From positions 39,316-103,315 of the forward strand of contig CAVZBR010000014.1 of assembly GCA_963773585.1 (NCBI GenBank): 64,000 bases of DNA, in the 5' to 3' direction. The DNA is from CAVXJN01 sp963773585. Its GTDB lineage: Bacteria; Pseudomonadota; Gammaproteobacteria; JASBUN01. The stretch's first letter is position 1, and each line of letters starts with the position of its first letter. Shown here in pieces: positions 1-9,014 of this stretch. The notes beneath the pieces are model-generated. The model was not told where the DNA came from. It saw only the letters and a list, made by a program, of their open reading frames with translations, and did not search any database. A program made the position numbers and the translations under genes.

Positions 1-78
1 CTGGTCGTTGGCGCTGAATATTCGTTGGAGACCGGAGTGGTCGAGTTCTTCGACGGCGTACCGGCGGGTACACCCTAA
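1..78 (+). CDS. C-terminal fragment, probable beta-carbonic anhydrase
   Basis: The first 25 codons are open and end at TAA (76-78); the gene starts left of the window. The tail contains GAEYSLETGVVEFF, which resembles the final beta strand of beta-class carbonic anhydrases (pattern GA.YDL.TG.V.F). No zinc ligands are inside the window, so the assignment rests on this short stretch. It is followed by 246 bases of intergenic DNA before norC, so it is probably a separate transcription unit. Confidence 0.45.
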   Translation: MVVGAEYSLETGVVEFFDGVPAGTP

Positions 79-324
79 CGCGCCGCTGCGCCCGCTGCTC
101 TGCGTGCTCGATGCAAGCACGTAGAGCCTCCGACGGCCGTGCCCGGGGGGCCGATCGCCGCGCCGTTGCCGCCGCCCGCATGCACACGATCAAATCCCAT
201 GCCAGGTGCGCGTGCCGCAATTTCCGCCAGTCGGTAGATAAATTTATAGTCGTAAGCTACTAATGGTAAGGTCTTCAAACAACAAAAACATGGCCTCCGC
301 TATCTGAGCGGGCAAGGAGGATCC

Positions 325-777
325 ATGGCCGACCGTCTCACCAAAGCCGCGGCGCGCAACATGTTCTATGGCGGGTCGATCCTGTTCCTGCTGCTGTACG
401 TCGGACTCACGGCACACAGTCACTACTATATCGTCCACTCTTCGACCGACGCCGCGGGGTTGACCGACTCCGTGGCGCGCGGGAAGGAGATCTGGGAACG
501 CAATGCGTGCATCGACTGCCACACAATATTGGGAGAGGGTGCGTATTTCGCGCCTGAACTCGGCAATGTCTGGGTGCGCTTCGGCGGGCGCGACAGTCCG
601 GAAGGAGCGCGCGCGGCTTTGAAAGCCTGGATGCGTGCCCAGCCCACCGGAGCGCCCGGACGGCGCCAGATGCCGCAGTTCAATCTCAGCGAACAGGAAT
701 TGGACGATCTCGTCGATTTCTTGAAATGGACCAGTGAGATCGATACGCAAGGCTGGCCGCCGAACACTGCTGGCTGA
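325..777 (+). CDS. norC: Nitric oxide reductase cytochrome c subunit NorC
   Basis: This is the membrane-anchored monoheme cytochrome c that passes electrons to NorB in the respiratory NO reductase (2 NO to N2O). At 150 residues it has the usual length. One N-terminal membrane helix spans about residues 14-30, the heme site CIDCH is at 62-66, and the probable axial Met116 is in RRQMPQF. A strong AAGGAGG ribosome site lies just before the ATG. norB follows after 12 bases, so the two are cotranscribed. The upstream 246 bases show no clear FNR/DNR box or sigma-54 promoter by eye. Confidence 0.95.
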   Translation: MADRLTKAAARNMFYGGSILFLLLYVGLTAHSHYYIVHSSTDAAGLTDSVARGKEIWERNACIDCHTILGEGAYFAPELGNVWVRFGGRDSPEGARAALKAWMRAQPTGAPGRRQMPQFNLSEQELDDLVDFLKWTSEIDTQGWPPNTAG

Positions 778-789
778 GGGGAGGGATCG

Positions 790-2154
790 ATGAAATACAG
801 CACACAAAAAATCGCTTATCCGTACGTCCTGGTTGCGTTGGCGCTATTCACTGTGCAGATGATCTTTGGCGCCCTCGCGGCAACCGTGTATGCGGTACCG
901 CACTTCATGAGTAGCGTCATTCCATTCAATGAGCTGCGCATGGTGCATACCAACGCGCTTATTTTCTGGACATTGCTCGGTTTCTTTGCGGCCGCCTATT
1001 ACCTGATTCCAGAGGAGGCCGAACGGGAGATCGAAAGTCCCATCCTGGCCTATATCCAACTTGCGATCTTAACGATCGGTGGCCTCGCAGCGATCATCGG
1101 TTACCTGTTCGGTATCCATGGCGGCCGTGAGTTCCTGGAACAGCCAATGTGGGTAAAGATTGCCATCGTCATTGCCGCGCTGATCTTCTTGTACAACGTC
1201 AGCATGACCGTGTTGAAGGGAAGAAAAACGGTCATCAGCAGTATGCTCCTGGTCGGTCTCTGGGGCACGGCGTTGGTGTTTCTCTTCGCTCTCTACGATC
1301 CTTCGAATTTGGCGTTGGACAAGCTGTATTGGTGGGACGTTGTACACATCTGGGTGGAGAACGTCTGGGAACTGGTCATGGCGGCGGTGCTGGGCTTCAT
1401 GATGATCAAGCTGACCGGTGTCGACCGAGAAGTCATCGAGAAGTGGATGTACATCATAGCCGGACTGGTTCTGGTGAGCGGTTTGCTTGGCACCGGACAT
1501 CATTATTACTGGATCGGTACGCCCGGCTATTGGCAGTGGATCGGCAATGTGTTTTCCACGCTGGAGATCGCGCCGCTGTTCGCCATGGTTTTTTTCGTAT
1601 TTACGATGGTGTGGCGGGGCGGACGTGAGCATCCGAACAAGGCGGCACTGCTGTGGGCGCTGGGCTGCGCTGTGACTGCGTTTTTCGGAGCTGGGGTCTG
1701 GGGGTTCATGCACACGTTGTCGTTCATCAACTTCTATACCCACGGTACGCAGGTCACGGCTGCGCACGCTCATCATGCCTATTATGGCGCCTACGTCTGT
1801 CTGAATCTTGCGATGTTCACCTACATGATGCCCCATCTGCGTCGCGCAAGTGAACCGTACAATCAGGTGCTCAACATGTGGAGTTTCTGGTTGATGACGG
1901 CTGCGGTCTGGTTCATGACGTTCACGCTCACCTTCGCCGGAGTAGTGCAGGTGCATCTGCAGCGGGTGATGGGCATGAATTACATGGAAGTGCAGCAACA
2001 GCTGACGCTTTTCTACTGGATGCGGCTGGGAGCGGGTCTGGTCGTGGTCATCGGTGCTGCCTTGTTCATCTATGCCACGCTGGGCCCGATCAGACGTGAA
2101 CAACCGGCGCATATCGAACGGGTACCGGAAGTCATGGGCGGTGAGCGCGTATGA
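790..2154 (+). CDS. norB: Nitric oxide reductase catalytic subunit NorB
   Basis: NorB is the heme b/b3-FeB subunit of the inner-membrane NO reductase, a member of the heme-copper oxidase superfamily. The 454-residue protein has about 12 hydrophobic helices. Expected metal ligands are visible: His53 (HTNALIF), His186 with Glu190/Glu194 (HIWVENVWEL), His237-His238 (GHHYYWIG) and the helix with His326/328/329. Its last four bases (ATGA) overlap the norQ start, showing translational coupling. Length and motifs match short-chain cNOR (NorC-dependent), not the quinol-dependent qNOR, which carries an N-terminal extension. Confidence 0.96.
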   Translation: MKYSTQKIAYPYVLVALALFTVQMIFGALAATVYAVPHFMSSVIPFNELRMVHTNALIFWTLLGFFAAAYYLIPEEAEREIESPILAYIQLAILTIGGLAAIIGYLFGIHGGREFLEQPMWVKIAIVIAALIFLYNVSMTVLKGRKTVISSMLLVGLWGTALVFLFALYDPSNLALDKLYWWDVVHIWVENVWELVMAAVLGFMMIKLTGVDREVIEKWMYIIAGLVLVSGLLGTGHHYYWIGTPGYWQWIGNVFSTLEIAPLFAMVFFVFTMVWRGGREHPNKAALLWALGCAVTAFFGAGVWGFMHTLSFINFYTHGTQVTAAHAHHAYYGAYVCLNLAMFTYMMPHLRRASEPYNQVLNMWSFWLMTAAVWFMTFTLTFAGVVQVHLQRVMGMNYMEVQQQLTLFYWMRLGAGLVVVIGAALFIYATLGPIRREQPAHIERVPEVMGGERV

Positions 2155-2966
2155 ATCGAGCGGCCGAGCCGCAGACGTCTGCCGATGTCCAGGAGACGCC
2201 GTTTTATGCGCCGCAGGGCGAGGAGTGCCTGGTATTCGAGCATGCATTCCGGCGCCGCTTGCCGTTGCTGCTGAAAGGCCCGACCGGATGCGGCAAGACG
2301 CGCTTCGTGGCCCACATGGCCGCCTGTCTCGGACGGCCATGTTATACCGTCGCCTGTCACGATGACTTGACTGCCGCTGATCTTACCGGTCGTTATCTGC
2401 TCCAGGGCGGCGACACGGTGTGGCTGGACGGTCCCCTGACACGCGCAGTACGGGAAGGCGCAATCTGTTATCTCGATGAAGTGGTGGAGGCGCGCAAGGA
2501 CGTGACCGTGGTCCTCCATCCGCTCACCGACGATCGACGCGTCCTGCCCTTGGAGCGCACCGGCGAGTTGTTGCAGGCACCGCCCGAGTTCATGTTGGTG
2601 GTGTCCTACAACCCCGGTTATCAGCATGTACTCAAAAGCCTCAAACCCAGCACGCGACAGCGTTTTCTGGCACTGGATTTCGATTTCCCCGAGGCTGCGC
2701 TGGAAACGCGCATTGTCGCGCGGGAGAGCGGGTTGGCGGAGGACCGCTGTAGCGCCTTGGTGCGGCTGGCAAATGCGCTGCGCGGTCTCAAGGATCAGGA
2801 CTTGGAAGAAGGCGTGTCGACCCGGCTGCTGGTCTATTGTGCGACGCTGATCGAGTCCGGGGTGAAACCCGACTTGGCTGTTCGCACGGCATTGATCGAG
2901 CCGCTGACCGACGATGCAGACATCAAGGCCGGCCTGTTGGAGGTGGCCCGCGCGGCCTACGGCTGA
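2151..2966 (+). CDS. norQ: NorQ/NirQ/CbbQ-family MoxR-like AAA+ ATPase
   Basis: NorQ is an AAA+ ATPase that works with the VWA protein NorD to mature the NO reductase, probably by inserting the non-heme iron FeB. The 271-residue protein has Walker A GPTGCGKT (43-50), Walker B ICYLDE (105-110) and the C-terminal CbbQ region. It overlaps norB by ATGA and norD by one base (TGATG), so norCBQD reads as one operon. Confidence 0.93.
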   Translation: MNRAAEPQTSADVQETPFYAPQGEECLVFEHAFRRRLPLLLKGPTGCGKTRFVAHMAACLGRPCYTVACHDDLTAADLTGRYLLQGGDTVWLDGPLTRAVREGAICYLDEVVEARKDVTVVLHPLTDDRRVLPLERTGELLQAPPEFMLVVSYNPGYQHVLKSLKPSTRQRFLALDFDFPEAALETRIVARESGLAEDRCSALVRLANALRGLKDQDLEEGVSTRLLVYCATLIESGVKPDLAVRTALIEPLTDDADIKAGLLEVARAAYG

Positions 2967-4897
2967 TGGGCGGTTGGTGGGAACCGGAGGAAGCGGTCGG
3001 GCGCTGGTGGCATCGCTGGGCGAGCGCGGCCGAGAGTTACCGCCACCACCCCGAAGCCGCTGTTCGTCTGGAAACAGTAGCGCCGCGCTTGGCAGTGTTC
3101 TTCCGCGGTCTCGGCGGCGAAGGTGCGCTGCGGTTGGCGGCAGTGGGCGCAGGTGCATCGAACCATCGCTTGCGACTGCGCCAGCGCCTGGGATTGGGGG
3201 CCAGCGAACGTTGGGAGCACCCGCGCATGGACCGCGAAGCCGTGCTCCTGCCGTCGCAGGTCGATTGCTTTGCACGACGGGAACTGAATGAGCAGCTCTA
3301 TTTCTGGTTGGCAGCTTTTTTCGCCCACGCCGCGCCTCCTGTGCACGTCGCCGAAGATCCGCTCCAACAGGATCTGCTCACCTTGCGCGCCGCGTACTCA
3401 GGTGCGCAACGTGTCCTGGACCGATGGCCGGGATTGCGCAGGCAATATGCGGATCTTTGTGCCGCCGTGCGGACCATTCGATCCCGGCGGCGCCTGGAAG
3501 GGGCGGAGGCGGCGCTCGAGCGCGCCATTCTGAACCTGCTCGGCGATACGCAACCGCTGGACCCATGCGGCACCGCATTTCTGGATGTTATTCGCAATAC
3601 CGAAGTCAGCTTCGGTGCGCGTCAGGCGCCGCGCGGCTACCGCAGCTTCCTTCCCGTGCCACTTTGGGGTGCTGTCGATCACGATGACCTGCGAAGCGAC
3701 GGCGCTGTGGATGCAGACGAGGATGGCAGCGGTGGCAACGAGGCCGCCGATGAAAGGCGCCGCCGTGGGCGGCGTCGTAACACCGAGCAGGCCGAACGGG
3801 AGGATTCGCTGATTCTAAACCGGTTCGAGGCGTTGCTGTCGGTAGCCGAAATGATCAACATGAACCGCCACGTCGAGGACGACGAACCGGAGGCGGCGCG
3901 CCGCGCGGTCGACGACATGGAGCAGGTCACGCTGAGTCGTCACACGCGGCATAGTGCCACACGGCTCAAGCTGGACCTCGAGTTGACGCCTGCAGCGGTG
4001 GATGGCGCGGCGCTTCGGGCCGAGCATACCTACCCGGAATGGGATTATGCGCGGCGTTGTTATCATCCCGATCATTGCCGGATACTGTCCGGGCCTGCGT
4101 CCTTGGACAGAAATGACTGGCAGCCCGATGCGGCGACCCGGCGTCGGATCCGCGCCGTGCGGCGGCAATTCGAAGCCTTGCGACCGCGCCGCCAAGTGTC
4201 TGCGGCGCAGCGCGATGGCGACGAACTGGATCTCGCCGCATTGGTACGCTCGGTCGCCGATCAACGCGCCGGCGGCCCAGGCTCGGATCGTATCTACCTG
4301 CAGGCACGGGCCGCCGAGCGAGACCTCGCTGTCGCAATTCTGATGGACGCCTCTCTGTCCACTGACGCCTGGGTCGAAAACCGCCGGGTGCTGGATGTAG
4401 AGAAAGAGAGCGTATTGGCCTTGTGTCATGGCTTGGCGGCATGTGGCGATGACCATGCCGTGTATGCATTCAGTTCCCGCAAACGGGAGCAGGTCAACGT
4501 AGCGGTCGTGAAGGAATTCGATGAGCCGCTGCGTGGGGTCTGTATGGACCGGCTGCAGGGCTTGCGTCCCGGTTATTACACGCGCATGGGCGCCGCGTTG
4601 CGGCATACGGCGGCGCAGCTTGCGCCACGCCCCAACCGTCATCGCTTGCTGTTGTTGTTGAGCGACGGCAAACCGAACGATTTCGACCACTACGAAGGAC
4701 GCTACGGTGTGGAAGACACGCGCCGCGCGATTCGCGAAGCGCGGCGGCAGGGAATACGCGTGTTCGGCATCACGGTCGATCGTAAGGCGCGGGACTATTT
4801 CCCATACATGTTCGGCCGTGGTGGTTACGCAATCGTTCGGCGTCCCGACCGATTGCCCGCAGCTTTGCCGCGTATTTATCGTCAGCTTACCGGCTGA
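2966..4897 (+). CDS. norD: NorD, VWA-domain nitric oxide reductase activation protein
   Basis: NorD is the cytoplasmic von Willebrand factor A partner of NorQ, required for active NO reductase. The ATG at 2966 overlaps the norQ stop (TGATG), giving 643 residues, normal for the family; the reading frame is open further upstream but only inside norQ. The C-terminal VWA domain carries the MIDAS motif DASLS at 461-465 and a later SDGKPND motif. An acidic and arginine-rich linker lies in the middle. The cluster ends here: no norE or norF follows. Confidence 0.93.
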   Translation: MGGWWEPEEAVGRWWHRWASAAESYRHHPEAAVRLETVAPRLAVFFRGLGGEGALRLAAVGAGASNHRLRLRQRLGLGASERWEHPRMDREAVLLPSQVDCFARRELNEQLYFWLAAFFAHAAPPVHVAEDPLQQDLLTLRAAYSGAQRVLDRWPGLRRQYADLCAAVRTIRSRRRLEGAEAALERAILNLLGDTQPLDPCGTAFLDVIRNTEVSFGARQAPRGYRSFLPVPLWGAVDHDDLRSDGAVDADEDGSGGNEAADERRRRGRRRNTEQAEREDSLILNRFEALLSVAEMINMNRHVEDDEPEAARRAVDDMEQVTLSRHTRHSATRLKLDLELTPAAVDGAALRAEHTYPEWDYARRCYHPDHCRILSGPASLDRNDWQPDAATRRRIRAVRRQFEALRPRRQVSAAQRDGDELDLAALVRSVADQRAGGPGSDRIYLQARAAERDLAVAILMDASLSTDAWVENRRVLDVEKESVLALCHGLAACGDDHAVYAFSSRKREQVNVAVVKEFDEPLRGVCMDRLQGLRPGYYTRMGAALRHTAAQLAPRPNRHRLLLLLSDGKPNDFDHYEGRYGVEDTRRAIREARRQGIRVFGITVDRKARDYFPYMFGRGGYAIVRRPDRLPAALPRIYRQLTG

Positions 4898-5019
4898 TCT
4901 CACAGGGGCGACTCCCAGATGGCTGGTCTTCGTGTTCAATGCTTTAATTGAGCGTGTTGGCATAGGGGCGCCGGGCCGTTGCGCCCCCGCAGGATTCGCG
5001 CCGCGGGAGGGAGACGATC

Positions 5020-6921
5020 ATGGCCATGTCCTATGAGTCGGTCTACGGACGTTCGCTTGCCGATCCCGAGGGGTTCTGGGCCGAAGCCGCGTCGGACATC
5101 CACTGGTTCAAGCGCTGGGATCGCGTCCTCGACGATCGGCACAAACCCTTCTATCGATGGTTCCCTGGCGGCGAACTGAACACGTGCTACAACGCGCTCG
5201 ATCGCCACGTGGAAGCCGGTCGCGGTGAACAGCCCGCGCTGATCCACGACAGCGCCATGACCGGTGTAGTGCGCACCTATAGTTACGCGCGCCTGCGCGA
5301 CGAAGTGGCTCGTTGTGCCGGCATGTTGGTTGCACAGGGCGTGCAGACCGGTGATCGGGTTTTGCTCTACATGCCTATGGTGCCCGAGGCGGCCATCGCC
5401 ATGCTGGCCTGCGCGCGCATCGGCGCGATCCATGCGGTAGTGTTCGGCGGCTTCGCCGGCCGCGAACTGGCAGCGCGCATCGACGATGCCAAACCGCGGA
5501 TCGTCATGAGCGCGTCCTGCGGTCTGGAGCCGAATCGCGCCGTGTCCTACAAACCAATGCTGGACGAAGCGATTGCCTTGTGCGCCCACAAACCCGAGCG
5601 CTGTATCGTCCTGCAACGACCCGAGCTCGAGGCCAAGCTGAGCCAGGATCGGGATCTGGATTGGAATGACGCGCTGGCGGTTGCGCCCGCGGTGGACTGC
5701 GTACCGGTGGCCGCCACCGATCCGCTGTATATCTTGCATACCTCCGGGACGACCGGGCGTCCCAAGGGCATTGTGCGCGACAACGGCGGACACGCCGTGG
5801 CACTGAACTGGTCCATGGGCAACGTGTACGGCGTCGACAGTGGCGAAGTGTACTGGGCCGCGTCGGACGTCGGCTGGGTGGTCGGGCATTCCTACATCGT
5901 CTATGCACCCTTGCTCAAGGGGTGCACCACCATCATGTATGAAGGCAAGCCGGTCGGCACCCCGGACCCGGGGGCGTTTTGGCGTGTAGTCAATCAGCAC
6001 GGTGCGTCGGCGCTGTTCACTGCGCCTACTGCGATTCGCGCCATCAAGAAAGAGGACCCCAACGGCGAATACCGGCGCCAATACGATCTGTCGCGGTTAC
6101 GCACCCTGTTTCTTGCCGGTGAGCGCTGCGATCCAGACACGCTGATGTGGGCCCAGAACCTGCTCGGCGTGCCTGTAATCGATCACTGGTGGCAAACCGA
6201 AACCGGTTGGGCAGTGGGCGCCAACTGCTTGGGCATCGAAGCGCTGCCGGTGAAGCCGGGTTCGTGCACCACGCCGGTCCCCGGTTACGATGTGCGCGTG
6301 CTCGATTCCCACGGCGACGAGGTCGGGCCCGGCACGACCGGCAACATCGCCATTCGTCTGCCCCTGCCGCCCGGAACGCTGCCGACGCTTTGGAACAACG
6401 ACGAGCGCTACCGCGCGGGCTATCTTGAGTCCTACCCCGGGTACTATCGCAGCGGCGACGCAGGCTACCGCGACCGCGACGGCTATCTCTATGTGATGGG
6501 TCGCACCGACGACATCATCAACGTCGCCGGCCATCGGTTGTCCACCGGCGCGATGGAGGAGGTGCTCGCTGCGCATCCGCAGGTGGCCGAGTGCGCCGTG
6601 ATCGGGGTGCAGGATCCGCTAAAGGGTCAGGTTCCGGTCGGTTTGGTGGTGCTCAAAGCCGGGTTCGAGGACAATATCGAGGAGATCGGACCCGACCTGG
6701 TCCGGCGCGTGCGCGAGGATATCGGGCCGGTCGCGGCCTTCAAGATCGTGGTCACGGTTGCACGGCTGCCGAAGACCCGTTCCGGGAAGATTCTGCGCAG
6801 GACCATGCGCCAGATTGCCGATGGCGAACCGTACCAGACCCCGGCCACAATCGACGACCCGGCTATTCTGGATGAGATCGCTGGTGCATTCGAGACCATC
6901 GGCTATCCGCGCACGACCTGA
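5020..6921 (+). CDS. prpE: Propionate-CoA ligase PrpE
   Basis: This acyl-CoA synthetase activates propionate to propionyl-CoA through an acyl-AMP, feeding the methylcitrate cycle. The 633-residue protein has the N-terminal ACAS_N region, the AMP-binding loop TSGTTGRPKG (about 240-250), a second adenylate motif near WWQTETGW, and the C-terminal acetylatable lysine in TRSGKILRR (about residue 590). The start could be 5020 or the ATG six bases later; a GGGAGGGAG ribosome site precedes both. PrpE is preferred over acetyl-CoA synthetase because prpB, prpC and prpD follow. Confidence 0.9.
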   Translation: MAMSYESVYGRSLADPEGFWAEAASDIHWFKRWDRVLDDRHKPFYRWFPGGELNTCYNALDRHVEAGRGEQPALIHDSAMTGVVRTYSYARLRDEVARCAGMLVAQGVQTGDRVLLYMPMVPEAAIAMLACARIGAIHAVVFGGFAGRELAARIDDAKPRIVMSASCGLEPNRAVSYKPMLDEAIALCAHKPERCIVLQRPELEAKLSQDRDLDWNDALAVAPAVDCVPVAATDPLYILHTSGTTGRPKGIVRDNGGHAVALNWSMGNVYGVDSGEVYWAASDVGWVVGHSYIVYAPLLKGCTTIMYEGKPVGTPDPGAFWRVVNQHGASALFTAPTAIRAIKKEDPNGEYRRQYDLSRLRTLFLAGERCDPDTLMWAQNLLGVPVIDHWWQTETGWAVGANCLGIEALPVKPGSCTTPVPGYDVRVLDSHGDEVGPGTTGNIAIRLPLPPGTLPTLWNNDERYRAGYLESYPGYYRSGDAGYRDRDGYLYVMGRTDDIINVAGHRLSTGAMEEVLAAHPQVAECAVIGVQDPLKGQVPVGLVVLKAGFEDNIEEIGPDLVRRVREDIGPVAAFKIVVTVARLPKTRSGKILRRTMRQIADGEPYQTPATIDDPAILDEIAGAFETIGYPRTT

Positions 6922-6948
6922 TGGACACCACGGGGCGAAGAGGAACCC

Positions 6949-7854
6949 ATGCGTACAAGTACCACTGACCAAGAACGCTCCGCAGGGGCCCGATTGCGCG
7001 CCGCGGTCGAGACGGAACGGCCATTGCAGGTAGCGGGTGCGATCAACGCCTATTGCGCCTTGCTTGCCGAGCGCGCCGGGTTCAAGGCGCTGTATCTGTC
7101 CGGTGCAGGCGTGGCCAATGCGTCCCTCGGTCTGCCGGATCTGGGCCTCACCACACTCAACGATGTCTGCGAGGACGTGCGCCGCATGGCCGGCGCCACG
7201 GACCTGCCCTTGCTGGTGGACGCCGACACCGGCTGGGGCCCGGCGCTGATGATTGCCCGCACGGTGCGCGAACTGACCCGCGCGGGGGCCGGCGGCATGC
7301 ACATCGAGGACCAGGTCCAGGCCAAGCGCTGCGGCCACCGTCCGGGCAAGGCGCTGGTGAGCACGCAGGAGATGTGCGATCGCATCAAGGCGGCGACCGA
7401 TGCCCGAAGCGATGCGCAGTTCGTGCTCATGGCCCGTACCGACGCACGGGCCGGCGAAGGTCCGCAAGCGGCGGTGGAGCGTGCCGTGGCATACGGGGAG
7501 GCCGGTGCCGACATGATTTTCGCCGAGGCCCTGCAAAGCCTCGACGAGTATCTGCAGTTCACCCAGGCGGTGCCGATACCGGTGCTGGCCAATATTACCG
7601 AGTTCGGCAAGACGCCGCTGTTCACGGTGCAGGAGCTGGACCGGGTCGGCGTACGGCTGATCCTCTATCCGTTGTCGGCATTCCGCGCCATGAGTGCCGC
7701 GGCCCAAAGTGTCTACGAGACACTGCGTCGCGACGGAACACAGACCGCAGCGCTCGATCGCATGCAATCCCGGGAGGAGCTCTACGAGGTGCTCGAATAT
7801 TATGCCTACGAGCGCAAGCTCGACGCGTTGTTCGATGACGGGGGATCCCGGTGA
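6949..7854 (+). CDS. prpB: 2-methylisocitrate lyase PrpB
   Basis: PrpB cleaves 2-methylisocitrate to pyruvate and succinate, the last step of the methylcitrate cycle. The 301-residue protein belongs to the isocitrate lyase/PEP mutase superfamily; the signature KRCGH with the catalytic cysteine is at 126-130, and metal-binding acidic residues occur in LLVDADTGWG. It starts 27 bases after prpE and its stop overlaps the prpC start (GTGA), indicating one operon. Confidence 0.95.
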   Translation: MRTSTTDQERSAGARLRAAVETERPLQVAGAINAYCALLAERAGFKALYLSGAGVANASLGLPDLGLTTLNDVCEDVRRMAGATDLPLLVDADTGWGPALMIARTVRELTRAGAGGMHIEDQVQAKRCGHRPGKALVSTQEMCDRIKAATDARSDAQFVLMARTDARAGEGPQAAVERAVAYGEAGADMIFAEALQSLDEYLQFTQAVPIPVLANITEFGKTPLFTVQELDRVGVRLILYPLSAFRAMSAAAQSVYETLRRDGTQTAALDRMQSREELYEVLEYYAYERKLDALFDDGGSR

Positions 7855-8977
7855 CTGAGCGGACCTCGGCAGGCCTGCGCGGCATCAACGCAGGGGAAAC
7901 CGCCATCTGCACCGTGGGCGCGGAACACGCCGGATCTGCGCTACCGTGGGCTACGACATCCGCGATCTTGCGCAGCACGCCCGCTTCGAAGAGGTCGCCT
8001 ACCTGTTACTGGACGGTGAACTGCCCACTGCCGACCAGCTGCAGCGCTACGGGCAGAGACTGGTCAGCCTGCGTGGTCTGCCGGTCGCGCTGCGGGAGGT
8101 GCTGGAGCGCATCCCAGCCAACGCCCATCCCATGGACGTCATGCGCACCGCCTGCTCCATGCTCGGCACCATTGAGCCGGAACACGATTTCAGCCACCAG
8201 CGAGACGTGGCCGACCGTCTGCTGGCCGTGTTCCCGTCGATGCTGCTGTATTGGTACCACTTCAGCCACAATGGCCGGCGCATCGATACGGTAACCGAGG
8301 ACGATTCTGTCGCCGGGCATCTGTTGCATCTGCTGCACGGCAAGTCGCCCACCAGCACCCAGCAGCGGGCCTTGGACGTGTCGTTGATCCTCTATGCCGA
8401 ACACGAGTTCAACGCGTCGACGTTCACGGCGCGCGTGTGTGCCGCGACCTTGTCGGATTTCTACTCGGCGGTAACCGCCGCCATCGGCGCCCTGCGGGGG
8501 CCGTTGCACGGCGGCGCGAACGAGGCCGCGATGGCGCTGATCGAGCGCTTCGCGAGCCCGGAGGAAGCGGTCGCGGGCGTGAGCGAAATGCTGGGCCGCA
8601 AGGAGAAGATCATGGGCTTCGGCCATGCGGTATATCGTGAGGCCGACCCGCGCAGTGCGCTGATCAAGGAGTGGTCCGGAAAACTGGCCGGCGAGAGCGG
8701 TGACCCCCAGCAGCACTTTGCCATCTCCGAAGCCATTCAGGCGCTGATGTGGAAGGAGAAGCGCCTGTTCGACAATCTCGATTTCTTCTGTGCTTCCACC
8801 TATCGCTTCCTTGGCATTCCGACACCTTTGTTCACGCCGCTGTTCGTCTGCTCCCGGATCAGCGGCTGGGCGGCGCACATCATGGAACAGCGCGCCAATA
8901 ATCGGCTGATCCGGCCGAGCGCGGCGTACACCGGGCCGGAAGACCGCGCCTGGGTGCCGCTGGCGGCGCGCGGATGA
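7851..8977 (+). pseudogene. prpC: prpC, 2-methylcitrate synthase, two frameshifts near the N-terminus
   Basis: The intact product would condense propionyl-CoA with oxaloacetate. GTG at 7851 overlaps the prpB stop and opens a correct N-terminus ending in AGETAICTVG. Homology then continues in a second frame (NTPDLRYR, from 7921) and in a third frame from GYDI (7949) to the stop at 8977. One extra base near 7920 and one extra G in the run at 7948-7950 explain this. Removing both gives about 374 residues, the normal size. Motifs HGGANEAAM and GFGHAVYR are intact. A GTG at 7946 could restart translation but would lose about 33 residues. It may be a true mutation or a consensus error. Confidence 0.85.
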
Positions 8978-9014
8978 GGGCGTCATTCGTGTTCCAAGGC
9001 AAGGAAACATACCC

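Noticed and set aside
75..278. 67-codon minus-strand frame between the carbonic anhydrase tail and norC
   Set aside because: It starts with TTG, turns into Gly/Ala/Arg-rich text and has no ribosome site; the first 30 residues look protein-like, but support is too thin.
1069..2340. 423-codon open frame on the minus strand
   Set aside because: It is antisense to norB and the start of norQ, His/Arg/Gln-rich and without recognisable domains.
3815..4963. 382-codon open frame on the minus strand
   Set aside because: It is antisense to norD; the VWA motifs show the plus strand is coding.
4965..4987. GGGGCG/CGCCCC hairpin between norD and prpE
   Set aside because: Short stem with an 11-base loop and no T-run, overlapping the likely prpE leader; not called as a terminator.
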